64,000 bases of DNA, taken from the NCBI RefSeq assembly GCF_010645075.1, contig NZ_JAADZV010000003.1:310001-374000 (forward strand), given 5' to 3'. This document shows, piece after piece, positions 28,234 through 37,647 of the stretch. Source of the stretch: Flavobacterium limi. GTDB lineage: Bacteria > Bacteroidota > Bacteroidia > Flavobacteriales > Flavobacteriaceae. The notes under the pieces were generated by a model. That model was not told where the DNA came from. It did not search any database and was given only the letters and a program-made list of their open reading frames with translations. The first letter of the stretch is position 1. The number at the start of each line of letters is the position of its first letter. Both the position numbers and the translations under genes were made by a program.

Positions 28234-28235
28234 TA

Positions 28236-28550
28236 CTATAGTACTTGATTAGATTTTTTTGAAAATCTTACTTTCTTATCTCCTTCTACTCTAATACCAA
28301 CTCTAGTTGTTTCCTTAGTTTTAGGATCAATTAGAGAAATGTTAGAAATTTGAATAGAAGCCTCTTTCTTAACGATACCACCTTGAGGGTTTTTAGCACT
28401 TGGTTTAGTATGTTTTGAAACCAGGTTTACACCTTCAACGATCGCTTTGTTTTTTTCACGGTAAACACGTAAAACTTTACCTTCAGCACCTTTATGGTCT
28501 CCGGCAATTACCCTTACGATATCTCCTGATTTTATTTTTAGCTTTATCAT
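28236..28550 (-). CDS. rplX: 50S ribosomal protein L24
   Basis: L24 starts folding of 23S rRNA. The 104-residue protein has an N-terminal KOW motif ([20 protein letters not shown]) and the [19 protein letters not shown] segment. Next genes are rplN upstream (11 bases) and rplE downstream (2 bases). Confidence 0.98.
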   Translation of the reverse strand: MIKLKIKSGDIVRVIAGDHKGAEGKVLRVYREKNKAIVEGVNLVSKHTKPSAKNPQGGIVKKEASIQISNISLIDPKTKETTRVGIRVEGDKKVRFSKKSNQVL

Positions 28551-28561
28551 CTTAAAACGAA

Positions 28562-28930
28562 TTAAAGCACTTCTGGTGCTAATGATACAATTTTCATGAA
28601 TTGTTTTTCACGAAGTTCTCTTGCTACCGGACCAAAAACACGAGTTCCTCTCATTTCACCTGCAGCATTCAAAAGAACACATGCATTGTCATCGAAACGG
28701 ATATAAGAACCATCAGCTCTTCTCACTTCTTTTTTAGTACGTACAACAACTGCAGTTGAAACAGCTCCTTTTTTTACGTTTCCGTTTGGAGTTGCATCTT
28801 TGATAGAAACTACAATCTTGTCACCAACAGAGGCATATCTTCTTTTAGTACCTCCTAAAACACGAATAGTTAAAACTTCTTTAGCTCCCGTGTTATCTGC
28901 TACTTTTAGTCTTGATTCTTGTTGTACCAT
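28562..28930 (-). CDS. rplN: 50S ribosomal protein L14
   Basis: L14 lies at the subunit interface with L19. The 122-residue protein begins [20 protein letters not shown] and has [20 protein letters not shown] near the C-terminus, the usual length. It is 2 bases after rpsQ. Confidence 0.98.
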
Positions 28931-28932
28931 AA

Positions 28933-29193
28933 TTATTTAGCTCTTTCTAAGATTTCAACTAATCTCCAACATTTCGTTTTACTCAAAGGACGCGTTTCGC
29001 TAATTCTTACAGTATCTCCAATGTTACAGTCGTTTGTTTCGTCGTGTGCAACATATTTCTTAGTTTTTAACACGAACTTACCGTATAATGGGTGTTTTAC
29101 TTTTCTCACTTCAGCAATAACAATAGATTTATCCATTTTATTAGAAGTAACAACACCTATTCTTTCTTTTCTTAAATTTCTTTTTTCTTCCAT
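28933..29193 (-). CDS. rpsQ: 30S ribosomal protein S17
   Basis: S17 is an early-binding protein of the small-subunit body. The 86-residue OB-fold protein shows [20 protein letters not shown] and the signature [20 protein letters not shown]. It is 17 bases after rpmC. Confidence 0.98.
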   Translation of the reverse strand: MEEKRNLRKERIGVVTSNKMDKSIVIAEVRKVKHPLYGKFVLKTKKYVAHDETNDCNIGDTVRISETRPLSKTKCWRLVEILERAK

Positions 29194-29210
29194 CTTTCAG
29201 CAGAATACAA

Positions 29211-29402
29211 TTATTGTAACTCTCTTTTAGTTAACTCCGTAGCTAATCTTGCAACTGTTCTTCTTACACTTCTAATTTGAAGTGGGTTTTCAATTGGAGA
29301 AATAGCGTGAGCCATTTTTAGGTCAGCATATAGTTTCTTAGTTTGACTAAGTTTTTCTTGCAACTCCGCTGCAGAAAGATCTTTTATTTCTGATTGTTTC
29401 AT
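29211..29402 (-). CDS. rpmC: 50S ribosomal protein L29
   Basis: L29 is a small helical protein by the exit tunnel that helps form the docking site for trigger factor and SRP. The 63 residues make two helices (KDLSAAELQEKLSQTKKLYA, then RSVRRTVARLATELTKREL). It lies between rplP (13 bases) and rpsQ (17 bases). Confidence 0.97.
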   Translation of the reverse strand: MKQSEIKDLSAAELQEKLSQTKKLYADLKMAHAISPIENPLQIRSVRRTVARLATELTKRELQ

Positions 29403-29415
29403 AATATAAATTTAA

Positions 29416-29841
29416 TTATGCTTCGAAATCTCTAGCAACGACGAACTTAGTTTTTACTGGAAGTTTTTGAGCTGCAAGACGTAAAGCCTCTTTTGCAACT
29501 GACAATGGAACTCCTCCAACTTCAAACATAATTCTTCCTGGTTTAACAACAGCAGCCCAATACTCAACTGCTCCTTTACCCTTACCCATACGTACTTCAA
29601 GAGGTTTCTTAGTAATAGGTTTGTCTGGAAATATTTTAATCCACAATTGTCCTTCTCTCTTCATGTAACGAGTTGCAGCAATACGCGCAGCTTCGATTTG
29701 ACGTGAAGTTAAGAACATTCCATCTTCATGCACAGATTTAATACCAAACATTCCATTAGAAAGTTCATGCCCTCTTTGAGAGTTACCTTTCATCTTACCT
29801 TTTTGTACCTTACGGTATTTTGTTCTTTTAGGCTGTAACAT
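29416..29841 (-). CDS. rplP: 50S ribosomal protein L16
   Basis: L16 shapes the A site of the large subunit. The 141-residue protein starts [20 protein letters not shown] and has the signatures [20 protein letters not shown] and [20 protein letters not shown]. It follows rpsC by 19 bases. Confidence 0.98.
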   Translation of the reverse strand: MLQPKRTKYRKVQKGKMKGNSQRGHELSNGMFGIKSVHEDGMFLTSRQIEAARIAATRYMKREGQLWIKIFPDKPITKKPLEVRMGKGKGAVEYWAAVVKPGRIMFEVGGVPLSVAKEALRLAAQKLPVKTKFVVARDFEA

Positions 29842-29860
29842 TTTTCTTTAGTTTAAAAAT

Positions 29861-30622
29861 TTACTTTCTCTTACGAGCGTCTGGTTTACCACCTTTATTA
29901 AAGGGTTTTCTATCTCCTCTTGGAGAATCTCCACCTTTACCACCACCAGTACCAGATTGTTTTTTATCCATTCCTGCAAGTGGAGAAAGATCTCTCTTTC
30001 CATAAACTTCACCTTTCATGATCCATACTTTGATACCCATTCTACCATAAGTAGTGTGAGCTTCAGCCAAAGCATAATCAATGTCTGCTCTGAAAGTTGA
30101 TAGAGGAATTCTTCCTTCTTTGAATCCTTCTGAACGTGCCATCTCTGCTCCATTCAAACGACCAGAAATCAAAACTTTGATACCTTCAGCGTTCATACGC
30201 ATAGAAGCAGCAATAGCCATTTTGATCGCACGTCTGTAAGAAATACGGCTTTCGATCTGACGAGCGATGCTTGTCGCCACAAGATAAGCATCTAATTCAG
30301 GTCTTTTGATTTCAAAGATGTTGATTTGAACCTCTTTGTCAGTAACTTTCTTAAGTTCCTCTTTTAACTTGTCTACCTCTTGACCACCTTTTCCGATAAT
30401 GATACCTGGTCTGGCAGTAGTGATAGTAACGGTTACAAGCTTTAAAGTTCTCTCGATGATCACTTTTGATACACTAGCTTTTGATAAACGGGCATGGATA
30501 TACTTTCTGATTTTGTGATCTTCGGCAAGTTTATCACCGTAATCATTTCCACCATACCAGTTTGAGTCCCATCCTCTGATGATACCAAGTCTATTTCCAA
30601 TTGGATTTGTCTTTTGTCCCAT
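29861..30622 (-). CDS. rpsC: 30S ribosomal protein S3
   Basis: S3 lines the mRNA entry and has helicase function with S4 and S5. The 253-residue protein has a KH type II domain ([20 protein letters not shown]) and the conserved C-domain ([19 protein letters not shown]). Its C-terminal tail of about 40 residues ([20 protein letters not shown]) is rich in Gly and basic residues and is longer than in E. coli. It is 5 bases after rplV. Confidence 0.98.
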   Translation of the reverse strand: MGQKTNPIGNRLGIIRGWDSNWYGGNDYGDKLAEDHKIRKYIHARLSKASVSKVIIERTLKLVTVTITTARPGIIIGKGGQEVDKLKEELKKVTDKEVQINIFEIKRPELDAYLVATSIARQIESRISYRRAIKMAIAASMRMNAEGIKVLISGRLNGAEMARSEGFKEGRIPLSTFRADIDYALAEAHTTYGRMGIKVWIMKGEVYGKRDLSPLAGMDKKQSGTGGGKGGDSPRGDRKPFNKGGKPDARKRK

Positions 30623-30627
30623 GCTGC

Positions 30628-31041
30628 TTAAGAATTGCTTTGTGTGTTATTGATAGCTCCAAGCACGATTGTTACGTGGTTAGAACGTTTTCTTATTCTG
30701 TGTGCACGACCTTGTGGAGCTGGACGAAGTCTTTTTAACATCATTCCACCATCTACTCTGATCTCTTTAACAAATAATCCAGCTTCTTCTAAATTACCTT
30801 CGCTATTTTTTTGCTCCCAGTTATTGATTGCAGATAATAATAGTTTTTCTAATTTTCTTGAAGCTTCTTTAGAACTGAATCTTAAAATGTTAAGTGCTCT
30901 TTCTACCTTCTGACCTCTTACCAAGTCCGCTACTAAGCGCATTTTTCTAGGTGAAGTAGGGCAGTTATTCAATTTTGCGAAAGCGATAGACTTATTAGCC
31001 TCTTTTCTCGCATCTGCTGTTTCTCTTTTACGAACTCCCAT
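30628..31041 (-). CDS. rplV: 50S ribosomal protein L22
   Basis: L22 lines the exit tunnel; its loop is a site of macrolide resistance. The 137-residue protein has [20 protein letters not shown] and the tunnel-loop and C-terminal block [20 protein letters not shown]. It is 6 bases after rpsS. Confidence 0.98.
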
Positions 31042-31047
31042 TGCTTC

Positions 31048-31326
31048 TTATTTTTTACCTTTATTTTTTGCTCCAGCATGACCTCTAAAAGATCTAGTTG
31101 GCGAAAATTCTCCTAATTTGTGACCTACCATGTTTTCTGTTACGTAAACTGGTACAAATTGACGACCGTTATGAACTGCAATAGTTTGTCCAACGAAATC
31201 CGGAGTAATCATAGAAGCTCTAGACCAAGTCTTAACTACACTATTTTTACCACTTTCTACGTTTTCCTGAACTTTCTTGTCTAATTTATAATGAACGAAA
31301 GGTCCTTTTTTTAATGAACGTGCCAT
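31048..31326 (-). CDS. rpsS: 30S ribosomal protein S19
   Basis: S19 is in the small-subunit head next to S13. The 92-residue protein begins [19 protein letters not shown] and has the signature [20 protein letters not shown]. It is 6 bases after rplB. Confidence 0.98.
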
Positions 31327-31332
31327 ATCTTA

Positions 31333-32157
31333 TTATTTCTTTCTACGTTCTACGATATACTTGTTACTCGGGTTTTTCTTAGAACGAGTTCTGTAACCTT
31401 TAGCTGGCAATCCGTTTCTTGAACGTGGGTGCCCTCCAGAAGAACGTCCTTCACCACCTCCCATAGGGTGATCAACTGGGTTCATCGCTACCGGTCTAGT
31501 TCTAGGTCTTCTTCCTAACCATCTTGTTCTACCTGCTTTACCAGATACAACCAATTGGTGATCAGAATTAGAAACAGCTCCAATTGTAGCCGAACAAGTT
31601 AACAAGATTAATCTTGTTTCACCAGATGGCATTTTAATTGTTGCATATTTTCCGTCTCTTGCCATTAACTGAGCAAAAGTTCCAGCTGAACGAGCGATAA
31701 CAGCTCCTTGTCCTGGACGTAACTCAATACAAGATATAACAGTTCCAAGAGGAATTCTGCTTAAAGGCAAAGTATTACCAATCTCTGGTTGAGACTCTGG
31801 ACCAGAAACTAATTTCTGACCAACTTTCAATCCGTTTTGAGCGATAATATAAGTTTTCTCTCCATCAGCATAAGCCAACAAAGCGATAAATGCAGTACGA
31901 TTCGGATCGTATTCTATTGATTTCACAGTAGCCGGAATTCCGTCTTTAGTTCTTTTGAAATCAATAATACGATATCTCTGCTTGTGACCACCACCCGTAT
32001 AACGCATGGTCATCTTTCCTTGACTATTTCTACCTCCAGAGTTTTTTATCGGCGCTATCAAAGAGCGTTCCGGCTTATCAGTTGTAATGGCGTCATAACC
32101 ATTCACAACTCTAAATCGCTGACCTGGGGTAATAGGTTTTAATTTTCTTACTGACAT
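31333..32157 (-). CDS. rplB: 50S ribosomal protein L2
   Basis: L2 supports subunit joining and the peptidyl transferase centre. The 274-residue protein has the SH3-like core and the C-terminal signature [20 protein letters not shown], including the conserved His. Length is standard. It is 9 bases after rplW. Confidence 0.99.
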   Translation of the reverse strand: MSVRKLKPITPGQRFRVVNGYDAITTDKPERSLIAPIKNSGGRNSQGKMTMRYTGGGHKQRYRIIDFKRTKDGIPATVKSIEYDPNRTAFIALLAYADGEKTYIIAQNGLKVGQKLVSGPESQPEIGNTLPLSRIPLGTVISCIELRPGQGAVIARSAGTFAQLMARDGKYATIKMPSGETRLILLTCSATIGAVSNSDHQLVVSGKAGRTRWLGRRPRTRPVAMNPVDHPMGGGEGRSSGGHPRSRNGLPAKGYRTRSKKNPSNKYIVERRKK

Positions 32158-32166
32158 TTTTCTATC

Positions 32167-32457
32167 TTAGATATTGTTGTAAAAATCAATTGTTTCTCCT
32201 TCTTGTACTTGAACAATTGCTTTTTTAATTGCATTTGTCTTTCCACTGATTAAACCACTTTTAGTGTATTTAGTAGATCTATCCGGTCTCACATTCATTG
32301 TATTAACCGAAACAATAGTTACACCATAAGCAGCTTCAACAGCTTTCTTAATTTGAACTTTGTTTGCCTTTTTGTCAACAACGAATCCAAAGCGGTTTAG
32401 AACTTCACTTTCTTTGGTTACTTTTTCCGTTACTATAGGTCTGATAATGATGCTCAT
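32167..32457 (-). CDS. rplW: 50S ribosomal protein L23
   Basis: L23 is at the tunnel exit and binds trigger factor and SRP. The 96-residue protein starts MSIIIRPIVTEKVTKESEVL and has the AVEAAYGVTIVSVNTMNVRP block. It is 7 bases after rplD. Confidence 0.98.
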   Translation of the reverse strand: MSIIIRPIVTEKVTKESEVLNRFGFVVDKKANKVQIKKAVEAAYGVTIVSVNTMNVRPDRSTKYTKSGLISGKTNAIKKAIVQVQEGETIDFYNNI

Positions 32458-32464
32458 ATTCCTA

Positions 32465-33094
32465 TTATTTACTTAAATTTTCTTCAATTAACTCTAAAGA
32501 ACCTTCCAAAAGCACTAAATTATTAGCGTTTAATATTGCGTAAGTGCTTAATTCTGAGCTAGTTACGACGTTTGAAGCCTTTAAATTACGTGACGACAAA
32601 TATACATTTTTATTTGACTCACCCAATACAAATAGAGATTTTTTATTTTCTAACCCTAAAGCTTTCAAAACGTTAATGAAATTTTTAGTGTTTGGTACAT
32701 CAAAATTAAAGTCTTCAAGAACAATAACATTTGACTCTTTTGCTTTGATTGAGAAAGCTGATTTTCTAGCCAATCTTTTTAACCCTTTATTCAATTTAAA
32801 TGAATAACTTCTTGGCCTTGGTCCAAAAACCGTCCCACCACCTTTAAACAACGGGTTTTTAACACTTCCTGCACGAGCAGTACCTGTACCCTTTTGTTTT
32901 TTAATCTTACGCGTACTACCAGTTACTTCAGCTCTTTCTTTAGCTTTGTGAGTACCTTGTCTTTGATTAGCAAGATATTGCTTAACATCAAGATATACAG
33001 CATGATTATTTGGTTCAATTGCGAATACTGAATCAGAAAGTTGAACTTTTCTACCAGTATCTTTTCCGTTGAAATCTAATACTTTTACTTCCAT
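32465..33094 (-). CDS. rplD: 50S ribosomal protein L4
   Basis: L4 lines the exit tunnel and in E. coli represses the S10 operon at both transcription and translation. The ATG at 33094 ([20 protein letters not shown], 209 residues) is chosen because it overlaps the rplC stop codon as TAATG. An upstream in-frame start at 33139 would run into rplC. The tunnel-loop segment GTGTARAGSVKNPLFKGGGT is conserved. Confidence 0.98.
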   Translation of the reverse strand: MEVKVLDFNGKDTGRKVQLSDSVFAIEPNNHAVYLDVKQYLANQRQGTHKAKERAEVTGSTRKIKKQKGTGTARAGSVKNPLFKGGGTVFGPRPRSYSFKLNKGLKRLARKSAFSIKAKESNVIVLEDFNFDVPNTKNFINVLKALGLENKKSLFVLGESNKNVYLSSRNLKASNVVTSSELSTYAILNANNLVLLEGSLELIEENLSK

Positions 33095-33711
33095 TACTTC
33101 TGAATGATTACGTAAGAGTTTTTGTGCCCAGGAATACACCCTTTAACAACAAGCAGGTTCTTTTCAGTAACTACTTTTAAAACTCTAAGGTTTTGTACTT
33201 TTACATTATCTCCACCCATTCTTCCAGCCATACGCATTCCTTTGAATACTCTAGATGGATAAGAAGAAGCTCCTACAGAACCCGGCGCTCTTAAACGGTT
33301 GTGCTGACCATGAGTAGCCTGTCCAACACCACCAAAACCGTGACGTTTAACAACCCCCTGGAAACCTTTACCTTTAGACACACCTTGTACGTCTACAAAT
33401 TCTCCTTCTTCAAAAATAGAAACATCAATAAGATCTCCTAATTTTTGTTCAGTTGCAAAATCTTGGAATTCAACGACTTTTTTCTTAGCAACAGTTCCAG
33501 CTTTTTTAAAGTGCCCTAAAGCAGCTTTAGTAGAATGTTTCTCGTTTTTGTCATCGAAACCAAGTTGCAACGCTTCATACCCGTCAACACCTTTGGTTCT
33601 GACTTGGGTAACAACACACGGCCCAGCTTCGATTACTGTACAAGGAATGTTTTTCCCGTTTTCGTCGAAAATACTAGTCATGCCGATTTTTTTACCAATT
33701 AACCCAGACAT
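33094..33711 (-). CDS. rplC: 50S ribosomal protein L3
   Basis: L3 acts near the peptidyl transferase centre. The 205-residue protein begins [20 protein letters not shown] and has the central block [20 protein letters not shown]. It is the first gene of this S10 cluster because rpsJ is detached upstream behind a terminator. Its own promoter (33781-33811) and a hairpin leader (33738-33777) precede it. The stop overlaps the rplD start by one base. Confidence 0.98.
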   Translation of the reverse strand: MSGLIGKKIGMTSIFDENGKNIPCTVIEAGPCVVTQVRTKGVDGYEALQLGFDDKNEKHSTKAALGHFKKAGTVAKKKVVEFQDFATEQKLGDLIDVSIFEEGEFVDVQGVSKGKGFQGVVKRHGFGGVGQATHGQHNRLRAPGSVGASSYPSRVFKGMRMAGRMGGDNVKVQNLRVLKVVTEKNLLVVKGCIPGHKNSYVIIQK

Positions 33712-33737
33712 AAATATTAATTATTAATTACTAAAAT

Positions 33738-33777
33738 TCCCTTCAATTTGAAAATAACAGAAATTTTCAAACAGGGA
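33738..33777 (-). promoter_or_regulatory. Leader hairpin of rplC, candidate ribosomal-protein control site
   Basis: In the minus-strand RNA, UCCCU pairs with AGGGA (5 bp) and UUUGAAAAU pairs with AUUUUCAAA (9 bp) around a seven-base loop, with a small internal asymmetry. It starts at or next to the expected mRNA start of the rplC promoter and ends 26 bases before the ATG. There is no U-tract. Confidence 0.5.
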
Positions 33778-33780
33778 GTG

Positions 33781-33811
33781 CAAAAGTAGACATTAAAATT
33801 GAATATACCAA
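33781..33811 (-). promoter_or_regulatory. Promoter of the S10-spc-alpha cluster (before rplC)
   Basis: On the minus strand TTG (33809-33811) is followed after 20 bases by TACTTTTG (33781-33788), a full match to the Bacteroidota promoter. The start point near 33775 gives a leader of about 63 bases. Confidence 0.75.
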
Positions 33812-34063
33812 ACAGTTATAAAAATTAAATTGCTCATTATCAAAATCCAAGCATCTAAAACCATCAAAAGAGATTTTATTCAGCAGAAAAATCAAACCGA
33901 ATTTCCGAAACCACAATCTATTCACACCAAACAATTACTCAACAAATTCAAAACAAAAAAACATCTAAACCTCCTTAAAACAAAGGTTTTTACAAAAATC
34001 AATCAAAACTTTAAATCTGTAAAATTCAATTTCAAACAAACAAAAGCAAGAGCATGGGATAAA

Positions 34064-34093
34064 AAAAAGCGAGACATTTCTATCTCGCTTTTT
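34064..34093 (-). terminator. Rho-independent terminator after rpsJ
   Basis: AAAAAGCGAGA pairs with TCTCGCTTTTT (11 bp) over an eight-base loop; on the minus strand it ends in a run of eight T (34061-34068). It ends the str cluster 20 bases after the rpsJ stop and separates it from rplC. Confidence 0.88.
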
Positions 34094-34113
34094 ATATAAA
34101 ATACAACAAAAAA

Positions 34114-34419
34114 TTATACTTTTATCTCCACTTCTACTCCACTTGGCAATTCAAGTTTCATTAAAGCATCAATAGTTTTAGATGAAGATGAATAAATATC
34201 AATCAATCTCTTGTATGACATTACTTCAAATTGCTCTCTCGCTTTTTTATTAACGTGCGGAGAACGCAATACAGTGAAAAGTTTTTTGTGAGTTGGCAAC
34301 GGAATTGGACCTGTTACAACTGCTCCAGTAGTTTTTACTGTTTTTACGATCTTTTCAGCAGATTTATCTACCAACATGTGATCGTAAGATTTTAGTTTTA
34401 TTCTGATTTTTTGACTCAT
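34114..34419 (-). CDS. rpsJ: 30S ribosomal protein S10
   Basis: S10 is in the small-subunit head and doubles as NusE in antitermination. The 101-residue protein has [20 protein letters not shown] and the signature [20 protein letters not shown]. It is 10 bases after fusA and followed by a terminator, so it is transcribed with rpsL-rpsG-fusA and not with rplC. No tuf gene lies between fusA and rpsJ. Confidence 0.98.
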
Positions 34420-34429
34420 TTTCTTAAAA

Positions 34430-36586
34430 TTAAGCGTTACCTTTTGCTTTTTTGATTACCTCTTCTGAAATATTAGAAGGTGTTTCTGCATAGTGAGAGA
34501 ACTCCATTGTTGAAGTAGCTCTACCAGAAGATAATGTTCTTAATGTCGTTACATAACCAAACATTTCTGATAAAGGCACATCTGCTTTGATAGTTTTAGC
34601 ACCATTTCTATCACCCATGTCATTAACCTGACCTCTACGACGGTTCAAGTCACCCACGATATCACCCATGTTTTCTTCAGGAGTAATAACTTCGATTTTC
34701 ATGATTGGCTCAAGAATAACAGCTCCAGCAGCACGTCCAGACTCTTTATAACCCATTCTAGCAGCTAATTCAAAAGAAAGAGCATCAGAATCCACAGGGT
34801 GGAAAGACCCGTCTAATAAAGTTACTTTTAAACTATCAACAGCATACCCAGCTAATGGACCTGTTTTCATAGCCTCACGGAAACCTTTTTCAACAGCAGG
34901 GATATATTCTTTAGGAACGTTACCACCTTTTACCTCATTAACAAACTGTAATCCTACAGGAACTTTACCATCAACTTCATCAGCAGGCTCGATTCTAAAT
35001 ACGATATCACCGAATTTACCACGACCTCCAGATTGTTTTTTGTAAGTTTCTCTATGTTGAGCAGATTTTGTGAATGCTTCTTTATATTCTACTTGAGGCT
35101 CACCTTGGTTCACTTCAACTTTAAATTCACGTTTCATACGATCAACTAAGATATCCAAGTGAAGCTCACCCATACCAGAAATAATAGTTTGACCTGAAGC
35201 CTCATCTGTTCTAACTGTAAATGTTGGATCTTCTTCAGCTAATTTAGCTAAAGCCATACCCATTTTATCAACGTCAGCTTTAGTTTTAGGCTCAATAGCA
35301 ATACCAATTACTGGCTCAGGGAATTTCATAGATTCCAAAATAATTGGATTCTTTTCATCAGATAAAGTATCTCCAGTTTTGATATCTTTAAATCCTACAG
35401 CAGCTCCAATATCTCCAGCCTCAATAAATTCGATTGGATTTTGTTTGTTAGCGTGCATTTGGTAAATACGAGAGATTCTCTCTTTGTTACCAGAACGAGT
35501 ATTTAAAACATAAGAACCAGCATCTAAACGTCCAGAGTAAGCACGGAAGAAAGCTAAACGACCTACGAACGGGTCAGTTGCAATTTTAAATGCTAAAGCA
35601 GCAAACGGCTCTTTTACATCTGGTCTACGTAAGATTTTCTTTTGATCTTCTTCTAATAATTCAGCATCATCAGGGTGAATTCCTTCAATACCTTCTTTAT
35701 CTAATGGAGATGGCAAATATTTACAAACTGCATCCAACATAAATTGAACACCTTTGTTTTTGAAAGAAGAACCAGCAAGCATTGGAATGATTGCCATATC
35801 AATAGTCGCAGCTCTTAAAGCGTTGTTGATTTCTTCTTCAGTAATAGAATTCTCATCCTCCATGTACTTATCTAAAAGATTTTCGTCATAAGTCGCAATC
35901 TCTTCGATAAGAATAGAACGGTAATGCTTAACGTCATCAACCATATCAGCTGGAATATCAACGATATCAAAAGTAGCTCCTTGAGTTTCATCATGCCATA
36001 CAATAGCTTGATTTTTCACTAAGTCAACAATACCTTTAAAATCAGCTTCATCACCAATAGGCAAAGTAATTGCAACCGCATTCGATTTCAACATATCTTT
36101 AACCTGTCCGCATACAGCTAAAAAGTTAGCACCTTGACGGTCCATTTTATTTACGAATCCCATACGAGGAACTCTATATTGATCAGCAAGTCTCCAGTTA
36201 GTCTCTGATTGAGGCTCAACACCGTCAACAGCACTAAATAAGAAAACTAAACCATCAAGTACACGCAAAGAACGGTTTACCTCTACAGTAAAGTCAACGT
36301 GTCCAGGAGTATCAATAATATTAAAGTGGTATGGTAATGATTCCGGAAGCACTTTACCTTGTTCAGTTGGAAAATTCCAAGTACAAGTTGTTGCAGCAGA
36401 AGTAATAGTAATACCTCTTTCCTGCTCTTGCGCCATCCAGTCCATAGTAGCCGCCCCATCGTGCACCTCACCAATTTTATGTGACTTTCCAGTATAAAAA
36501 AGAATACGCTCAGTTGTTGTTGTTTTACCAGCATCAATATGAGCAGCGATTCCGATATTTCTTGTATATTTTAAATCTCTAGCCAT
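34430..36586 (-). CDS. fusA: Elongation factor G
   Basis: EF-G drives translocation with GTP. The 718-residue protein has the G-domain motifs AHIDAGKT (about residues 15-22), DTPGHVDF and NKMD, and the domain II-V blocks ([38 protein letters not shown]). It is slightly longer than E. coli EF-G. It lies between rpsG and rpsJ, 10 bases from each. Confidence 0.98.
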   Translation of the reverse strand: MARDLKYTRNIGIAAHIDAGKTTTTERILFYTGKSHKIGEVHDGAATMDWMAQEQERGITITSAATTCTWNFPTEQGKVLPESLPYHFNIIDTPGHVDFTVEVNRSLRVLDGLVFLFSAVDGVEPQSETNWRLADQYRVPRMGFVNKMDRQGANFLAVCGQVKDMLKSNAVAITLPIGDEADFKGIVDLVKNQAIVWHDETQGATFDIVDIPADMVDDVKHYRSILIEEIATYDENLLDKYMEDENSITEEEINNALRAATIDMAIIPMLAGSSFKNKGVQFMLDAVCKYLPSPLDKEGIEGIHPDDAELLEEDQKKILRRPDVKEPFAALAFKIATDPFVGRLAFFRAYSGRLDAGSYVLNTRSGNKERISRIYQMHANKQNPIEFIEAGDIGAAVGFKDIKTGDTLSDEKNPIILESMKFPEPVIGIAIEPKTKADVDKMGMALAKLAEEDPTFTVRTDEASGQTIISGMGELHLDILVDRMKREFKVEVNQGEPQVEYKEAFTKSAQHRETYKKQSGGRGKFGDIVFRIEPADEVDGKVPVGLQFVNEVKGGNVPKEYIPAVEKGFREAMKTGPLAGYAVDSLKVTLLDGSFHPVDSDALSFELAARMGYKESGRAAGAVILEPIMKIEVITPEENMGDIVGDLNRRRGQVNDMGDRNGAKTIKADVPLSEMFGYVTTLRTLSSGRATSTMEFSHYAETPSNISEEVIKKAKGNA

Positions 36587-36596
36587 TTCTTACGAA

Positions 36597-37073
36597 TTAA
36601 AATCTAAAGTGAGAGAATGCTTTATTAGCTTCTGCCATTTTGTGAGTATCCATTCTTTTCTTAACCGCAGCACCTTCTTCTTTAGCAGCAGCTAAACACT
36701 CAGAAGCTAAACGTTGTGCCATAGATTTTTCATTTCTTCTTCTAGAATAAAGTATCAACCACTTCATTGCCATAGAAATTTTTCTGTCTGGACGGATCTG
36801 CATTGGAATTTGAAATGTAGCTCCACCAACTCTACGGCTACGCACTTCTACGTGAGGCATAACGTTTGTTAAAGCATCTTTCCAGATTTCTAATGAAGTT
36901 TTCTCATCATTTTGTTTTTTAGTTTCAATGATGTCAATTGCATCATAAAAAACTTTAAAAGCTGTAGATTTTTTACCATCCCACATTAAGTTGTTTACAA
37001 AACGTGTTACCAATTGATCGTTAAACCTTGGATCCGGTAAAAGTGGTCTTTTCTTTGCCGCTCTTTTTCTCAT
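36597..37073 (-). CDS. rpsG: 30S ribosomal protein S7
   Basis: S7 starts assembly of the small-subunit head. The 158-residue protein has [20 protein letters not shown], the signature [20 protein letters not shown] and the C-terminal [14 protein letters not shown]. It is 24 bases after rpsL. Confidence 0.98.
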   Translation of the reverse strand: MRKRAAKKRPLLPDPRFNDQLVTRFVNNLMWDGKKSTAFKVFYDAIDIIETKKQNDEKTSLEIWKDALTNVMPHVEVRSRRVGGATFQIPMQIRPDRKISMAMKWLILYSRRRNEKSMAQRLASECLAAAKEEGAAVKKRMDTHKMAEANKAFSHFRF

Positions 37074-37097
37074 GTCTTTTTCTTAAAAGTTTTTAAA

Positions 37098-37481
37098 TTA
37101 CTTTTTTGCTTCTTTTGGGCGTTTAGCACCGTACTTAGATCTTCTTTGCGTTCTTCCTGCAACACCTGACGTATCAAGCGCCCCACGAACGATGTGATAT
37201 CTAACACCTGGTAAATCTTTTACCCTTCCGCCTCTCACTAATACTATCGAGTGCTCTTGTAGATTGTGTCCTTCTCCCGGGATGTAAGCATTCACCTCAT
37301 TACCATTTGTCAAACGTACACGCGCAACTTTACGCATTGCAGAGTTTGGTTTTTTTGGTGTAGTAGTGTAAACACGCGTACAAACCCCTCTTCTTTGAGG
37401 ACAAGAATCTAAAGCAACCGATTTACTCTTCTTAGTGATCTGAGTTCTTCCTGTTCTTACTAATTGTTGAATTGTTGGCAT
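37098..37481 (-). CDS. rpsL: 30S ribosomal protein S12
   Basis: S12 is at the decoding site. The 127-residue protein begins [20 protein letters not shown] and has the signature [20 protein letters not shown], with the Lys of the streptomycin-sensitive KKPNS motif intact, and [19 protein letters not shown]. It is the first gene of the str cluster. Confidence 0.98.
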
Positions 37482-37533
37482 AATTAATACTAAAAATTAA
37501 TATGATATTAAATTCCCGCTTTTTACGGGGTTG

Positions 37534-37563
37534 CAAATGTATAAAATAAATTCCACTATACAA
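37534..37563 (-). promoter_or_regulatory. Promoter of rpsL (str cluster)
   Basis: On the minus strand TTG (37561-37563) is followed after 19 bases by TACATTTG (37534-37541). The start point near 37528 gives a leader of about 47 bases, and its first 16 bases contain a small CCCG/CGGG hairpin (37515-37530). Confidence 0.72.
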
Positions 37564-37647
37564 ACGTTAAATCATTAATTTTCAATAAGATTATTTAGGC
37601 TTATGATTTTACAAACAAAGAATGGATATTTGCAATACTTTTAATAA

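Larger units (their letters stand above)
33712..34060. other. Non-coding region between rpsJ and rplC
   Basis: This stretch of about 350 bases holds the rplC leader hairpin and promoter at its left end. The rest (about 33815-34060) is AT-rich and almost free of G on the plus strand, so the minus strand is T- and G-rich. A plus-strand open frame at 33830-34099 is Lys/Asn/Thr-rich low-complexity sequence that runs into the rpsJ terminator. I see no gene in it. Confidence 0.6.

Noticed and set aside
33830..34099. Plus-strand open frame of 89 codons between rplC and rpsJ
   Set aside because: It is low-complexity Lys/Asn/Thr/Gln sequence in G-poor DNA, runs through the rpsJ terminator, and has no recognisable domain or promoter.
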